64,000 bases of DNA from NCBI RefSeq assembly GCF_013337285.1, contig NZ_SUPW01000002.1:620001-684000 (forward strand), in the 5' to 3' direction. Positions 55,265 through 64,000 of this stretch are shown here, piece after piece; position 1 is the stretch's first letter; each line of letters starts with the position of its first letter. The notes beneath the pieces were generated by a model. It did not search any database, was not told where the DNA came from, and saw only the letters and a list, made by a program, of their open reading frames with translations. Source of the stretch: Agrobacterium tumefaciens (GTDB taxonomy: Bacteria > Pseudomonadota > Alphaproteobacteria > Rhizobiales > Rhizobiaceae). Both the position numbers and the translations under genes were made by a program.

Positions 55265-55633
55265 GTGGCACGTATCGCTGGCGTCAACATCCCGACTGCG
55301 AAGCGCGTTGTTATTGCGCTGACCTATATTCACGGGATTGGTCCGAAATTCGCGCAGGAAATCATGGACAAGGTCGGTCTTCCGGCTGACAAGCGCGTTC
55401 ATCAGCTGACGGATGCTGAAGTTCTTCAGATCCGCGAAGCCATCGACCGCGACTATCAGGTCGAAGGCGACCTTCGTCGCGACACGTCGATGAACATCAA
55501 GCGTTTGATGGACCTCGGCTGCTACCGCGGCCTGCGTCACCGTCGTGGCCTTCCGGTCCGCGGTCAGCGCACGCACACCAACGCCCGCACCCGTAAGGGT
55601 CCGGCGAAGGCTATCGCTGGTAAGAAGAAGTAA
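55265..55633 (+). CDS. rpsM: 30S ribosomal protein S13
   Basis: A 122-residue head protein. [25 protein letters not shown] and [18 protein letters not shown] are diagnostic. The start is a GTG with AAGGAG ten bases upstream. Confidence 0.97.
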   Translation: MARIAGVNIPTAKRVVIALTYIHGIGPKFAQEIMDKVGLPADKRVHQLTDAEVLQIREAIDRDYQVEGDLRRDTSMNIKRLMDLGCYRGLRHRRGLPVRGQRTHTNARTRKGPAKAIAGKKK

Positions 55634-55771
55634 TTTTCCGGTTCTCCGGAAAGGGGAGGCTGGTGCAGTCCGCGCCAGCCTTTCTGAGTTTGGCGTGAAG
55701 CTCGGATACGGGTCGATCGCCGGTGTAGCCGCTGGTGTTACGGCGGTGAAGAGATCAATGAAAGGTATACA

Positions 55772-56161
55772 ATGGCCAAGGAAGCCGCACGCGTCCGCCG
55801 TCGCGAACGCAAAAATATCACGTCGGGCGTCGCGCACGTCAACTCGACCTTCAACAACACGATGATCACCATCACCGACGCACAGGGCAATGCCATTGCC
55901 TGGTCGTCTGCTGGTGCCAAGGGCTTCAAGGGTTCGCGCAAGTCGACCCCGTTTGCTGCCCAGATCGCTGCTGAAGATTGCGCGAAGAAGGCTCAGGAAC
56001 ACGGCATGAAGTCGCTTGAAGTTGAAGTTTGCGGTCCGGGTTCCGGCCGTGAATCGGCACTTCGCGCTCTGCAGGCTGCCGGTTTCATGATCACTTCCAT
56101 TCGCGACGTGACGCCGATCCCGCACAATGGTTGCCGTCCGCGCAAGAAGCGCCGCGTCTGA
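55772..56161 (+). CDS. rpsK: 30S ribosomal protein S11
   Basis: A 129-residue platform protein. [21 protein letters not shown] and [19 protein letters not shown] are diagnostic. Confidence 0.97.
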   Translation: MAKEAARVRRRERKNITSGVAHVNSTFNNTMITITDAQGNAIAWSSAGAKGFKGSRKSTPFAAQIAAEDCAKKAQEHGMKSLEVEVCGPGSGRESALRALQAAGFMITSIRDVTPIPHNGCRPRKKRRV

Positions 56162-56356
56162 CGCGACCGTGGTTCGGAAATTCCGCCTTACCTCAGGTCT
56201 GGCGGAATTTTCGTGTATCTGGCGTGTGCGCGTCGATTTCGATCGACGGACTTGCGCTCAAGAACCCACTGATGAACCACTGAATTAGGTTCCTCTCGGT
56301 GTTTTCATGCTCGGTCCGTCACGATTGGATGGTGGCGGCGAACGGAAGGTTTAAAG

Positions 56357-57367
56357 ATGATTCAGAAGAACTGGCAGGAACTTATCAAGCCGAACAAGGT
56401 CGAGTTCACCTCGTCCAGCCGCACCAAGGCAACGCTGGTTGCCGAGCCGCTGGAACGTGGTTTCGGTCTTACCCTCGGCAACGCGCTGCGTCGCGTTCTG
56501 TTGTCTTCCCTGCGTGGCGCCGCTGTAACGGCCGTGCAGATCGACGGTGTCCTGCATGAATTCTCCTCCATCCCCGGCGTTCGGGAAGATGTGACGGATA
56601 TCGTGCTCAACATCAAGGAAATCGCCATCAAGATGGATGGCGACGATTCCAAGCGCATGGTCGTGCGCAAGCAGGGTCCGGGTGCCGTGACTGCTGGTGA
56701 CATCCAGACGGTTGGCGACATTGAGATCCTGAACCCCGACCACGTGATCTGCACGCTGGATGATGGCGCTGAAATCCGCATGGAATTCACCGTCAACAAC
56801 GGCAAGGGTTACGTCCCGGCTGAGCGCAACCGCGCGGAAGATGCCCCGATCGGCCTCATTCCGGTGGACAGCCTCTATTCTCCGGTCAAGAAAGTGTCCT
56901 ACAAGGTGGAAAACACCCGTGAAGGTCAGGTTCTCGACTATGACAAGCTGATCATGACGATCGAGACCAACGGTTCGGTTTCCGGCGAAGACGCCGTTGC
57001 CTTCGCCGCTCGCATTCTTCAGGACCAGCTGGGCGTCTTCGTCAACTTCGACGAGCCGCAGAAGGAAGCAGAAGAAGAATCGGTTACCGAACTCGCGTTC
57101 AACCCGGCGCTTCTCAAGAAGGTCGACGAGCTTGAGCTGTCGGTTCGTTCGGCAAACTGCCTGAAGAACGACAACATCGTCTATATCGGCGACCTGATCC
57201 AGAAGACCGAAGCCGAAATGCTCCGCACGCCGAACTTTGGTCGCAAGTCGCTGAACGAAATCAAGGAAGTTCTCGCTTCCATGGGTCTGCACCTCGGCAT
57301 GGAAGTGCCGGCATGGCCGCCAGAGAACATCGAAGATCTCGCAAAGCGTTACGAAGACCAATATTAA
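56357..57367 (+). CDS. rpoA: RNA polymerase alpha subunit
   Basis: A 336-residue subunit. The N-terminal domain ([25 protein letters not shown]) dimerises and nucleates core assembly; the C-terminal domain (about 250-325, [23 protein letters not shown]) binds UP elements and activators. The usual alpha-operon place between rpsK and rplQ; rpsD is not in this window. Confidence 0.98.
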   Translation: MIQKNWQELIKPNKVEFTSSSRTKATLVAEPLERGFGLTLGNALRRVLLSSLRGAAVTAVQIDGVLHEFSSIPGVREDVTDIVLNIKEIAIKMDGDDSKRMVVRKQGPGAVTAGDIQTVGDIEILNPDHVICTLDDGAEIRMEFTVNNGKGYVPAERNRAEDAPIGLIPVDSLYSPVKKVSYKVENTREGQVLDYDKLIMTIETNGSVSGEDAVAFAARILQDQLGVFVNFDEPQKEAEEESVTELAFNPALLKKVDELELSVRSANCLKNDNIVYIGDLIQKTEAEMLRTPNFGRKSLNEIKEVLASMGLHLGMEVPAWPPENIEDLAKRYEDQY

Positions 57368-57487
57368 CAAGCAAAAAAGGCAGACCCTTTAAAGACTGCC
57401 TTTCCCCGTCAAACAGCAGATAAGTCATCTGCATGTGCCAGGAAACGGCAGGCCCTAAAAGGAAACCTGCGTAGAAGGAGAATAGCA

Positions 57488-57913
57488 ATGCGCCACGGTA
57501 ATTCAGGCCGCAAGCTCAATAGAACCGCCAGCCACCGCAAGGCAATGTTTGCCAACATGGCTGCTTCGCTCATCACCCATGAGCAGATCGTCACCACCCT
57601 TCCGAAGGCGAAGGAAATCCGTCCGATCGTCGAGCGTCTCGTGACCCTCGGCAAGCGCGGCGACCTGCACGCTCGTCGTCAGGCGATCTCGCAGATCAAG
57701 GATCAGGATGCCGTTCGCAAGCTGTTCGACGCGATCGCTTCGCGTTACGCAACCCGCAACGGCGGCTACCTGCGTATCATGAAGGCCGGCTACCGCCAGG
57801 GCGACAACGCGGCTCTCGCCGTCGTTGAATTCGTCGAGCGCGACGTCGACGCCAAGGGCGCAGCCGACAAGGCTCGCGTTGCCGCTGAGATCGCTGCTGC
57901 TGAAGCTGCATAA
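57488..57913 (+). CDS. rplQ: 50S ribosomal protein L17
   Basis: A 141-residue protein. [20 protein letters not shown] and [20 protein letters not shown]-like sequence are diagnostic. The C-terminal Ala-rich extension is usual in rhizobia. Last gene of the supercluster. Confidence 0.97.
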   Translation: MRHGNSGRKLNRTASHRKAMFANMAASLITHEQIVTTLPKAKEIRPIVERLVTLGKRGDLHARRQAISQIKDQDAVRKLFDAIASRYATRNGGYLRIMKAGYRQGDNAALAVVEFVERDVDAKGAADKARVAAEIAAAEAA

Positions 57914-57941
57914 GGTCTGACGCCTTTGGGCGTCGTGAGTT

Positions 57942-57974
57942 AAAAAGCCGGGCGAGAGATCGCCCGGCTTTTTT
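57942..57974. terminator. Bidirectional terminator between rplQ and the ParA gene
   Basis: AAAAGCCGGGCG (57943-57954) and CGCCCGGCTTTT (57961-57972), six-base loop, T run on both strands. It can end both rplQ and the convergent ParA gene. Confidence 0.9.
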
Positions 57975-57977
57975 GCG

Positions 57978-59021
57978 TTATAGTAGCGATATCAGATAGT
58001 CGAGTTCACGTTCGTAGTTGGTTTTTGATTGATTAACCTGAAGACGCTTTCCGTCATCCACCGAATGGAATGCTCCCACTTTTAGCTGCGGAATCGGAAT
58101 ACTAAGAGCGCCGCTGATGCGGCCAGCCGACATAAAATCGTCTGTAATTGCGAAGGCGTCAGCGGGATCGTCAAAATCAAAAAGATGTGGATACTCACTG
58201 GCTACTGCGTAAGCTCGCTCTATGTACATTTGAGACGCCATGTCTTTTACGCCGGCTTTGTTACTTCGTGCCCCGACCATTGTCATAACGATTGACGCAA
58301 CTTTTGGAGCCGGCAGCCCGCCGGCGCGGTCTGCCCAAATATTGAAATCGCTCGTGGGGGACGAGAGCATATCCAAAGTTAATTTCAAGGAGTCGATAGA
58401 GTGTTCATCGACACGGACCGGAATGATGATTGCGTCGGATGCACACCAAGCAAGATGGGTGGCCCCTGCGTAAAACGGACTGCAATCCATTAATGCAAGT
58501 TCACAATCCTTTATTTTCATTTCCTCTTTCAGTATCTTCTCAAGACTTAAAAGAATATTTCTCGCCGCCCTCTCATTATTTGCCGCCATTGCTTGCTGCA
58601 ATTGTTGGTATAGAGATGATGGAAAAGAAAAAAGGGAAGAATCTCCGGGAATGAAGTAGCTAGCTTTCCCGCCTTTGAAGCTGTCATTTATTTTGCTGAT
58701 TAAGTAAGATATATCTACAGGTATATCTCCAAATGCCGGACCGAGAACGACGGGACGCAGAGCGTTTCCTATTGCTACAGAGTAGTCTTCATCCCTCATT
58801 ATTACTTCGGTAAAATTTTTCTGTGGACATAAGTCGACCGCAAGAGTTGATTTAAACCTTGATAGAAGATAGGTTATGTTAAAAGAAAGAGTTGATTTAC
58901 CTATTCCTCCACGTAGATTTGATACACAATAACGTTGATACTTAAAATTTCCGACCTTCTCGACGTTTTCCGCAATGGAGCGTTCGTGATTTTCTATTAT
59001 TTTGGTCAAGCCCGTTGGCAT
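57978..59021 (-). CDS. Orphan ParA/MinD-type ATPase
   Basis: A 347-residue P-loop ATPase of the ParA/MinD (SIMIBI) class. The deviant Walker A is RGGIGKST at 37-44, where the usual first Lys (KGGxGK) is Arg. Walker A' is AVDLCPQKN (Asp 63) and Walker B ALMDCSPFYAG (Asp 179). About 30 residues before the P loop are helical and may bind DNA or a partner. There is no parB, replication gene or MinE-like gene nearby, unlike plasmid or chromosome partition loci. Codons are visibly AT-richer than in the ribosomal genes, suggesting transfer. AGGAG is six bases before the ATG. Cargo or role is unknown. Confidence 0.75.
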   Translation of the reverse strand: MPTGLTKIIENHERSIAENVEKVGNFKYQRYCVSNLRGGIGKSTLSFNITYLLSRFKSTLAVDLCPQKNFTEVIMRDEDYSVAIGNALRPVVLGPAFGDIPVDISYLISKINDSFKGGKASYFIPGDSSLFSFPSSLYQQLQQAMAANNERAARNILLSLEKILKEEMKIKDCELALMDCSPFYAGATHLAWCASDAIIIPVRVDEHSIDSLKLTLDMLSSPTSDFNIWADRAGGLPAPKVASIVMTMVGARSNKAGVKDMASQMYIERAYAVASEYPHLFDFDDPADAFAITDDFMSAGRISGALSIPIPQLKVGAFHSVDDGKRLQVNQSKTNYERELDYLISLL

Positions 59022-59156
59022 TTTATTCTCCTAGGCAAATTTATGGTGCTTCGCAGCCTCACATTTTATTGCAGGTCGTGTTTAATTTTGCAAGTCTTAA
59101 GATACTGCGCAGGTTCGTCTTGGTTTCGCAGGTTTTACGTCTGAGGGGAGCTTGCA

Positions 59157-59816
59157 CTATTTTGTAGGGCGTGGGTGGCGTAGTTGCCTACCCTTCCTAT
59201 TGGTCAGTGCCCGGACGTTTGGCCGCACCAGCCGATACCCGAGCAACACCACCATCGTGCTGATATAAAACACCGGCTCCAGCGTGATTGACTTCCGCGC
59301 CAGCACGAAATGCAGCACGCCGACGATGAGCACGAGATAGACAAGCTTGTGCAACGTGTTCCAGCGGTTGCCAAGCTTGCGGATGGACCAGCGGTTGGAG
59401 GTCAGCGCCAGCGGTGTGAGCATGGCAAGTCCGGCCATGCCGAGCATGATATAGGGCCGCTTCAATATATCGCCGGCGATGGAACTGAAGACCAGCCCGC
59501 GATCGAGAACCAGATAGACGGTGAAATGCGCCAGCACGTAATAAAAGGCGACCAGACCCAAAGCACGGCGATAGGCGATGAGGTTGATGTTGAACAGGTC
59601 GCGCAGCGGCGTGACCAGCAATCCGATGCACAGGAACCGCAGCGCCCAGATGCCGAGCAGGTGCTCGAAATCCTTGACCGGATTAAAGCCGAGGCCGCCG
59701 GTTGCGGCGAGATAGAAATACCAGATGCCGGGACAGAGGCCGATCACATAGACCAGCCAGATGGCCGCCGGCTGGTAACGCTTCGGCAGCGAGGGAAGCG
59801 ACAGGGCGAAGGCCAT
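59157..59816 (-). CDS. msrQ: Heme-binding membrane subunit MsrQ
   Basis: A 219-residue six-helix inner-membrane protein of the ferric-reductase-like domain. Conserved His residues are visible at VLAHFTVYL and TLHKLVYLVLIVGVLHFVLA. MsrQ passes electrons from quinones or flavin through b-type heme to periplasmic MsrP, which repairs oxidised methionine residues in envelope proteins. The ATG at 59816 is two bases after the msrP stop, so they are translated together; an in-frame TTG at 59822 is less likely. Confidence 0.92.
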   Translation of the reverse strand: MAFALSLPSLPKRYQPAAIWLVYVIGLCPGIWYFYLAATGGLGFNPVKDFEHLLGIWALRFLCIGLLVTPLRDLFNINLIAYRRALGLVAFYYVLAHFTVYLVLDRGLVFSSIAGDILKRPYIMLGMAGLAMLTPLALTSNRWSIRKLGNRWNTLHKLVYLVLIVGVLHFVLARKSITLEPVFYISTMVVLLGYRLVRPNVRALTNRKGRQLRHPRPTK

Positions 59817-59818
59817 GG

Positions 59819-60760
59819 TCAATAGTTCGCTTTCAGATCCAGGCCGGTATAAAGGCTCGCCACATCGTCATACCCGTTGAACATCAGGGTAGGGCGGTTC
59901 TGGGTACCGAAAAAGCCGCCTTCGCCGATGCGCTGTTCCGTCGCCTGGCTCCAGCGCGGATGGTCCACATGCGGATTGACGTTGGAATAAAAGCCGTATT
60001 CGCGGGCGTTGGAGTTTTTCCAGGTCGTTTCCGGCTGTTTTTCGACCAGCGAAATCTTGACGATGGATTTGATGCCCTTGAAACCGTATTTCCATGGAAC
60101 GACGAGCCGGATCGGCGCACCATTCTGGTTCGGCAGCGTTTCTCCGTAAAGGCCAACGGCCAGCAGGGTCAGCGGGTGGCGCGCCTCATCGAGGCGCAGG
60201 CCTTCGATATAGGGCCAGGACAGGGGCTGGAACAGACCGCGCTGGCCCGGCATCTCGTCCGGCCGGACTACGGTTTCGAAGGTGACGTATTTCGCGCTGC
60301 CAAGCGGCTCCACCTTGTCGAGCAGGCTTGCAAGCGGAAAACCGATCCACGGAATGACCATCGACCAGCCCTCGACGCAGCGCATGCGATAGGTACGCTC
60401 CTCCAGCGGATATTTCATCAGCTCTTCAATGCCGAATTCCTGCGGTTTGGAGACGAGGCCGTCCACCTTCACCGTCCACGGGGTGGGTTTGAACTTGCCG
60501 GAGTTTTCCTTCGGGTCGGATTTCCCGACGCCGAATTCGTAGAAATTATTGTAGCTGGTGACGGCGTCGAGCGGGGTGAGCTTTTCATCCAGCTTGTACG
60601 CGCCGGGTTTTACGGAAAGCGGCGCGGCGATCGCTTCGCGGCCCGCAAGCCCGATTGCCGCCAGCCCCGCCGCCGTGCCGAGGAAGCCGCGTCGGGACAG
60701 GTAGATATTCTTCGGCGTGATTTCGCTTGAGACGATCAGAGGCGGACGATAGGCGGACAT
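59819..60760 (-). CDS. msrP: Periplasmic methionine sulfoxide reductase MsrP
   Basis: A 313-residue molybdopterin enzyme (sulfite-oxidase fold, formerly YedY). A twin-arginine signal [11 protein letters not shown] at about 26-36 exports it folded. The Mo-ligand Cys lies in [14 protein letters not shown]. With MsrQ it reduces both forms of protein methionine sulfoxide in the periplasm. ATG 60760 is preceded by GGAG at the right spacing; a GTG four codons upstream would lie on this site. Confidence 0.93.
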   Translation of the reverse strand: MSAYRPPLIVSSEITPKNIYLSRRGFLGTAAGLAAIGLAGREAIAAPLSVKPGAYKLDEKLTPLDAVTSYNNFYEFGVGKSDPKENSGKFKPTPWTVKVDGLVSKPQEFGIEELMKYPLEERTYRMRCVEGWSMVIPWIGFPLASLLDKVEPLGSAKYVTFETVVRPDEMPGQRGLFQPLSWPYIEGLRLDEARHPLTLLAVGLYGETLPNQNGAPIRLVVPWKYGFKGIKSIVKISLVEKQPETTWKNSNAREYGFYSNVNPHVDHPRWSQATEQRIGEGGFFGTQNRPTLMFNGYDDVASLYTGLDLKANY

Positions 60761-61073
60761 TTCAATCTCCACAAAAGCCGGGCGCGTCGGCGATAAATCG
60801 ATTATGATAGCCTATACGGCTGCTGCACAGATATGTTTCAGTGCTGTGCGTAAAAACTGCGGCCGGGCGGCACAAATCGCGCATTTGTGATGGTAAGCCA
60901 CCCGCTATGTGCAGTTGGAGACAAGCGTACCGTACCGAACCGTACTGTTTTGCCCGAAGGTGACAGTGACAGGGCTTGCGGTTTGCGCTAGAAAAACCGC
61001 AAAATAGGGCAGGAGTTGTTTTGACCGCGCTGCGGACATGCGCTCTTCTGCCCAAGAGATCGAGGAAAACACC
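60761..61073. other. Divergent regulatory region between msrPQ and ilvD
   Basis: No gene. It contains four near-perfect tandem five-base units of CGTAC at 60926-60945 and a nine-base inverted repeat TTGCGGTTT (60976-60984)/AAACCGCAA (60994-61002) near the ilvD promoter position. Both may be protein-binding sites; neither is assigned. Confidence 0.45.
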
Positions 61074-62909
<1,836 letters not shown>

Positions 62910-62938
62910 CGTTTGGTCTTGGTCGTGGAGGTACTCAA

Positions 62939-62959
62939 CCGCCCCGTCGCGCGGGGCGG
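62939..62959 (+). other. Hairpin after ilvD
   Basis: CCGCCCCG (62939-62946) and CGGGGCGG (62952-62959), five-base loop, no T run. May protect the 3' end of ilvD mRNA. Confidence 0.5.
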
Positions 62960-62994
62960 CTAAAACCTGATAACAAAGGTTGAAAACCTCTCCT

Positions 62995-63086
62995 CCGTCA
63001 TGCTCGGGCCTGTCCCGAACATCTGCAACCGGTTGATTTTACGCGGCGTTGATAGATCCTCGGGACAAGCCCGAGGATGACGTCGA
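62995..63086. repeat. MITE-like palindromic rhizobial intergenic repeat
   Basis: About 90 bases with imperfect terminal inverted repeats near 30 bases long: the left arm has GTCATGCTCGGGCCTGTCCC (from 62997) and the right arm, reversed, has GTCATCCTCGGGCTTGTCCC (to 63083). The middle holds GCAACCGGTTGATTTTACGC. I recognise this as a dispersed element of Agrobacterium and Rhizobium genomes. It encodes nothing. Confidence 0.7.
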
Positions 63087-63116
63087 ATGTGACGTGAGAC
63101 TTACCATCGTTCAATC

Positions 63117-63140
63117 AGCCGCTCTCCGAGCGGCTTTTTG
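63117..63140 (+). terminator. Intrinsic terminator
   Basis: AGCCGCTC (63117-63124)/GAGCGGCT (63128-63135), three-base loop, T run. It is 200 bases after ilvD and beyond the repeat, so probably ends ilvD transcripts. Confidence 0.78.
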
Positions 63141-63324
63141 CTGTCCTCAAATAGGTGGTGTGCTGCGTTCACAAACAGATTCAATTGCCTCAGAAGGTGA
63201 TTCTCCATCTTCGTTCAACATTCTGTTTTGAAATAATAAATTCGAATTTATCAGCTCGCCGCCGGCCATGCCGCAGTCACATTGGAGTGATGTTCGTCCA
63301 TCCGCTCTTTTCCCGGACGCAGCG

Positions 63325-64000
63325 ATGCCTAACTTCAATCTCATGAAAAGACGAACCGCACTCGCCCTTATCGCCTCCCTGCCTTTTGCCCCGCTTGCCC
63401 GCGCGCAGACCGCCAGCAATGCCGCCAGTTTCGACCCGTTATTGAGGGAGGCAGATGCGCTTTCCAGCCTCAAGGCTGTCATCGTCAGTATTGATGGCGA
63501 GGAGATTGCCAGCCGTGCCTATCACGGCGCGAGCCTCACCGGCTCCGCCAACATCAAATCAGCCTCGAAATCCGTCATTTCGGCGCTGGTTGGTATGGCT
63601 ATCGACAAGAAGATACTATCGGGTGCCGATCAGCCGATCGCCACCATTCTGCGTAGTGATTTTCCGCAAAACCCCGATCCGCGTCTGGAGAGGATCACCA
63701 TTGGCAATCTTCTGTCCATGCAATCGGGTCTGGAGCGCATGTCCGGGCCGAATTACGGTCGCTGGGTTGCCAGCCGCAACTGGGTGCGTATGGCGCTGGG
63801 TTCCGGTTTTGCCGGAGAACCTGATGGTGGCATGCTTTATTCCACCGGTTCAACGCATCTGCTTTCGGCGATATTGACCAAAGCCTCCGGTCGCTCGACG
63901 CTGGCTCTGGCCCGTGACTGGTTTCGGCCGCTCGAGCGGTTTACCATCGGCGGCTGGGAGCGTGATCCGCAGGGCATCTATCTCGGCGGCAATCAGATGG
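63325..64000 (+). CDS. Serine beta-lactamase/esterase-family protein (3' end outside window)
   Basis: An open frame running off the window end, about 225 codons present. It begins MPNFNLMKRRTALALIASL with a signal-type helix ending ARAQ. The beta-lactamase (class C / esterase) fold shows the nucleophile SASKS (S-x-x-K, about residue 78) and the second element YSTG (about 175), with the segment ITIGNLLSMQSGLE between them. These enzymes hydrolyse amides or esters in the periplasm; family members are often esterases rather than antibiotic resistance enzymes. ATG 63325 is used; ATG 63343 is an alternative, and neither has a strong ribosome binding site. Confidence 0.85.
   Translation, partial: MPNFNLMKRRTALALIASLPFAPLARAQTASNAASFDPLLREADALSSLKAVIVSIDGEEIASRAYHGASLTGSANIKSASKSVISALVGMAIDKKILSGADQPIATILRSDFPQNPDPRLERITIGNLLSMQSGLERMSGPNYGRWVASRNWVRMALGSGFAGEPDGGMLYSTGSTHLLSAILTKASGRSTLALARDWFRPLERFTIGGWERDPQGIYLGGNQM

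Overview
The window is chromosomal DNA of a Rhizobiaceae alphaproteobacterium, most likely Agrobacterium or a close Rhizobium relative. Reasons: the ribosomal proteins, RpoB and RpoC are of alphaproteobacterial type; there are two EF-Tu genes, one of them alone beside tRNA-Trp, secE and nusG; a BA14K-family protein is present; and two kinds of rhizobial intergenic repeat can be seen. The strain assignment is from memory of such genomes, not from a search.

Layout. 1-13.2 kb is ordinary accessory chromosome: a J-domain protein, small secreted proteins, a broken DUF1801 gene, an esterase, a long form of uvrB, an HxlR regulator divergent from an NAD(P)-binding oxidoreductase and a SnoaL-like secreted protein, a PepSY membrane protein with a Cys-rich partner, an acyl-CoA thioesterase and rlmB. 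13.3-15.7 kb holds tRNA-Tyr and tRNA-Gly, then a decayed integration islet: an integrase N-terminus next to the tRNA-Gly 3' end, followed by small AT-rich orphan ORFs. 15.7-21 kb carries an ABC exporter, a run of small envelope proteins (BA14K, a duplicated-motif secreted protein, an MliC-like lysozyme inhibitor, two tiny membrane proteins) and a TerC protein.

21.3-57.9 kb is the transcription and translation supercluster, all on the plus strand: tuf copy 1; tRNA-Trp-secE-nusG-rplKA; L10 leader-rplJL-rpoBC; rpsLG-fusA-tuf copy 2; the S10 block rpsJ to rpsQ; the spc block rplN to secY-adk; and the alpha block rpsMK-rpoA-rplQ. It is interrupted once, at 35.9-37.7 kb, by a minus-strand LuxR/VOC/hypothetical group. 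One phosphatase gene (22.6-23.2 kb) also lies on the minus strand. Putative terminators after tuf copy 1, rpoC, tuf copy 2, rpsQ and rplQ, plus promoter-like sequences of the form TTGnnn-N17-TAAA, divide the cluster into transcription units.

After the supercluster come an orphan ParA/MinD-type ATPase with an atypical Walker A, the periplasmic methionine sulfoxide reductase pair msrP-msrQ, ilvD, a MITE-like palindromic repeat and a serine beta-lactamase-family gene cut by the window edge. The least explained parts are the tRNA-Gly islet and the orphan ParA gene. No CRISPR array, intact insertion sequence or recognised multi-gene defence system was seen.
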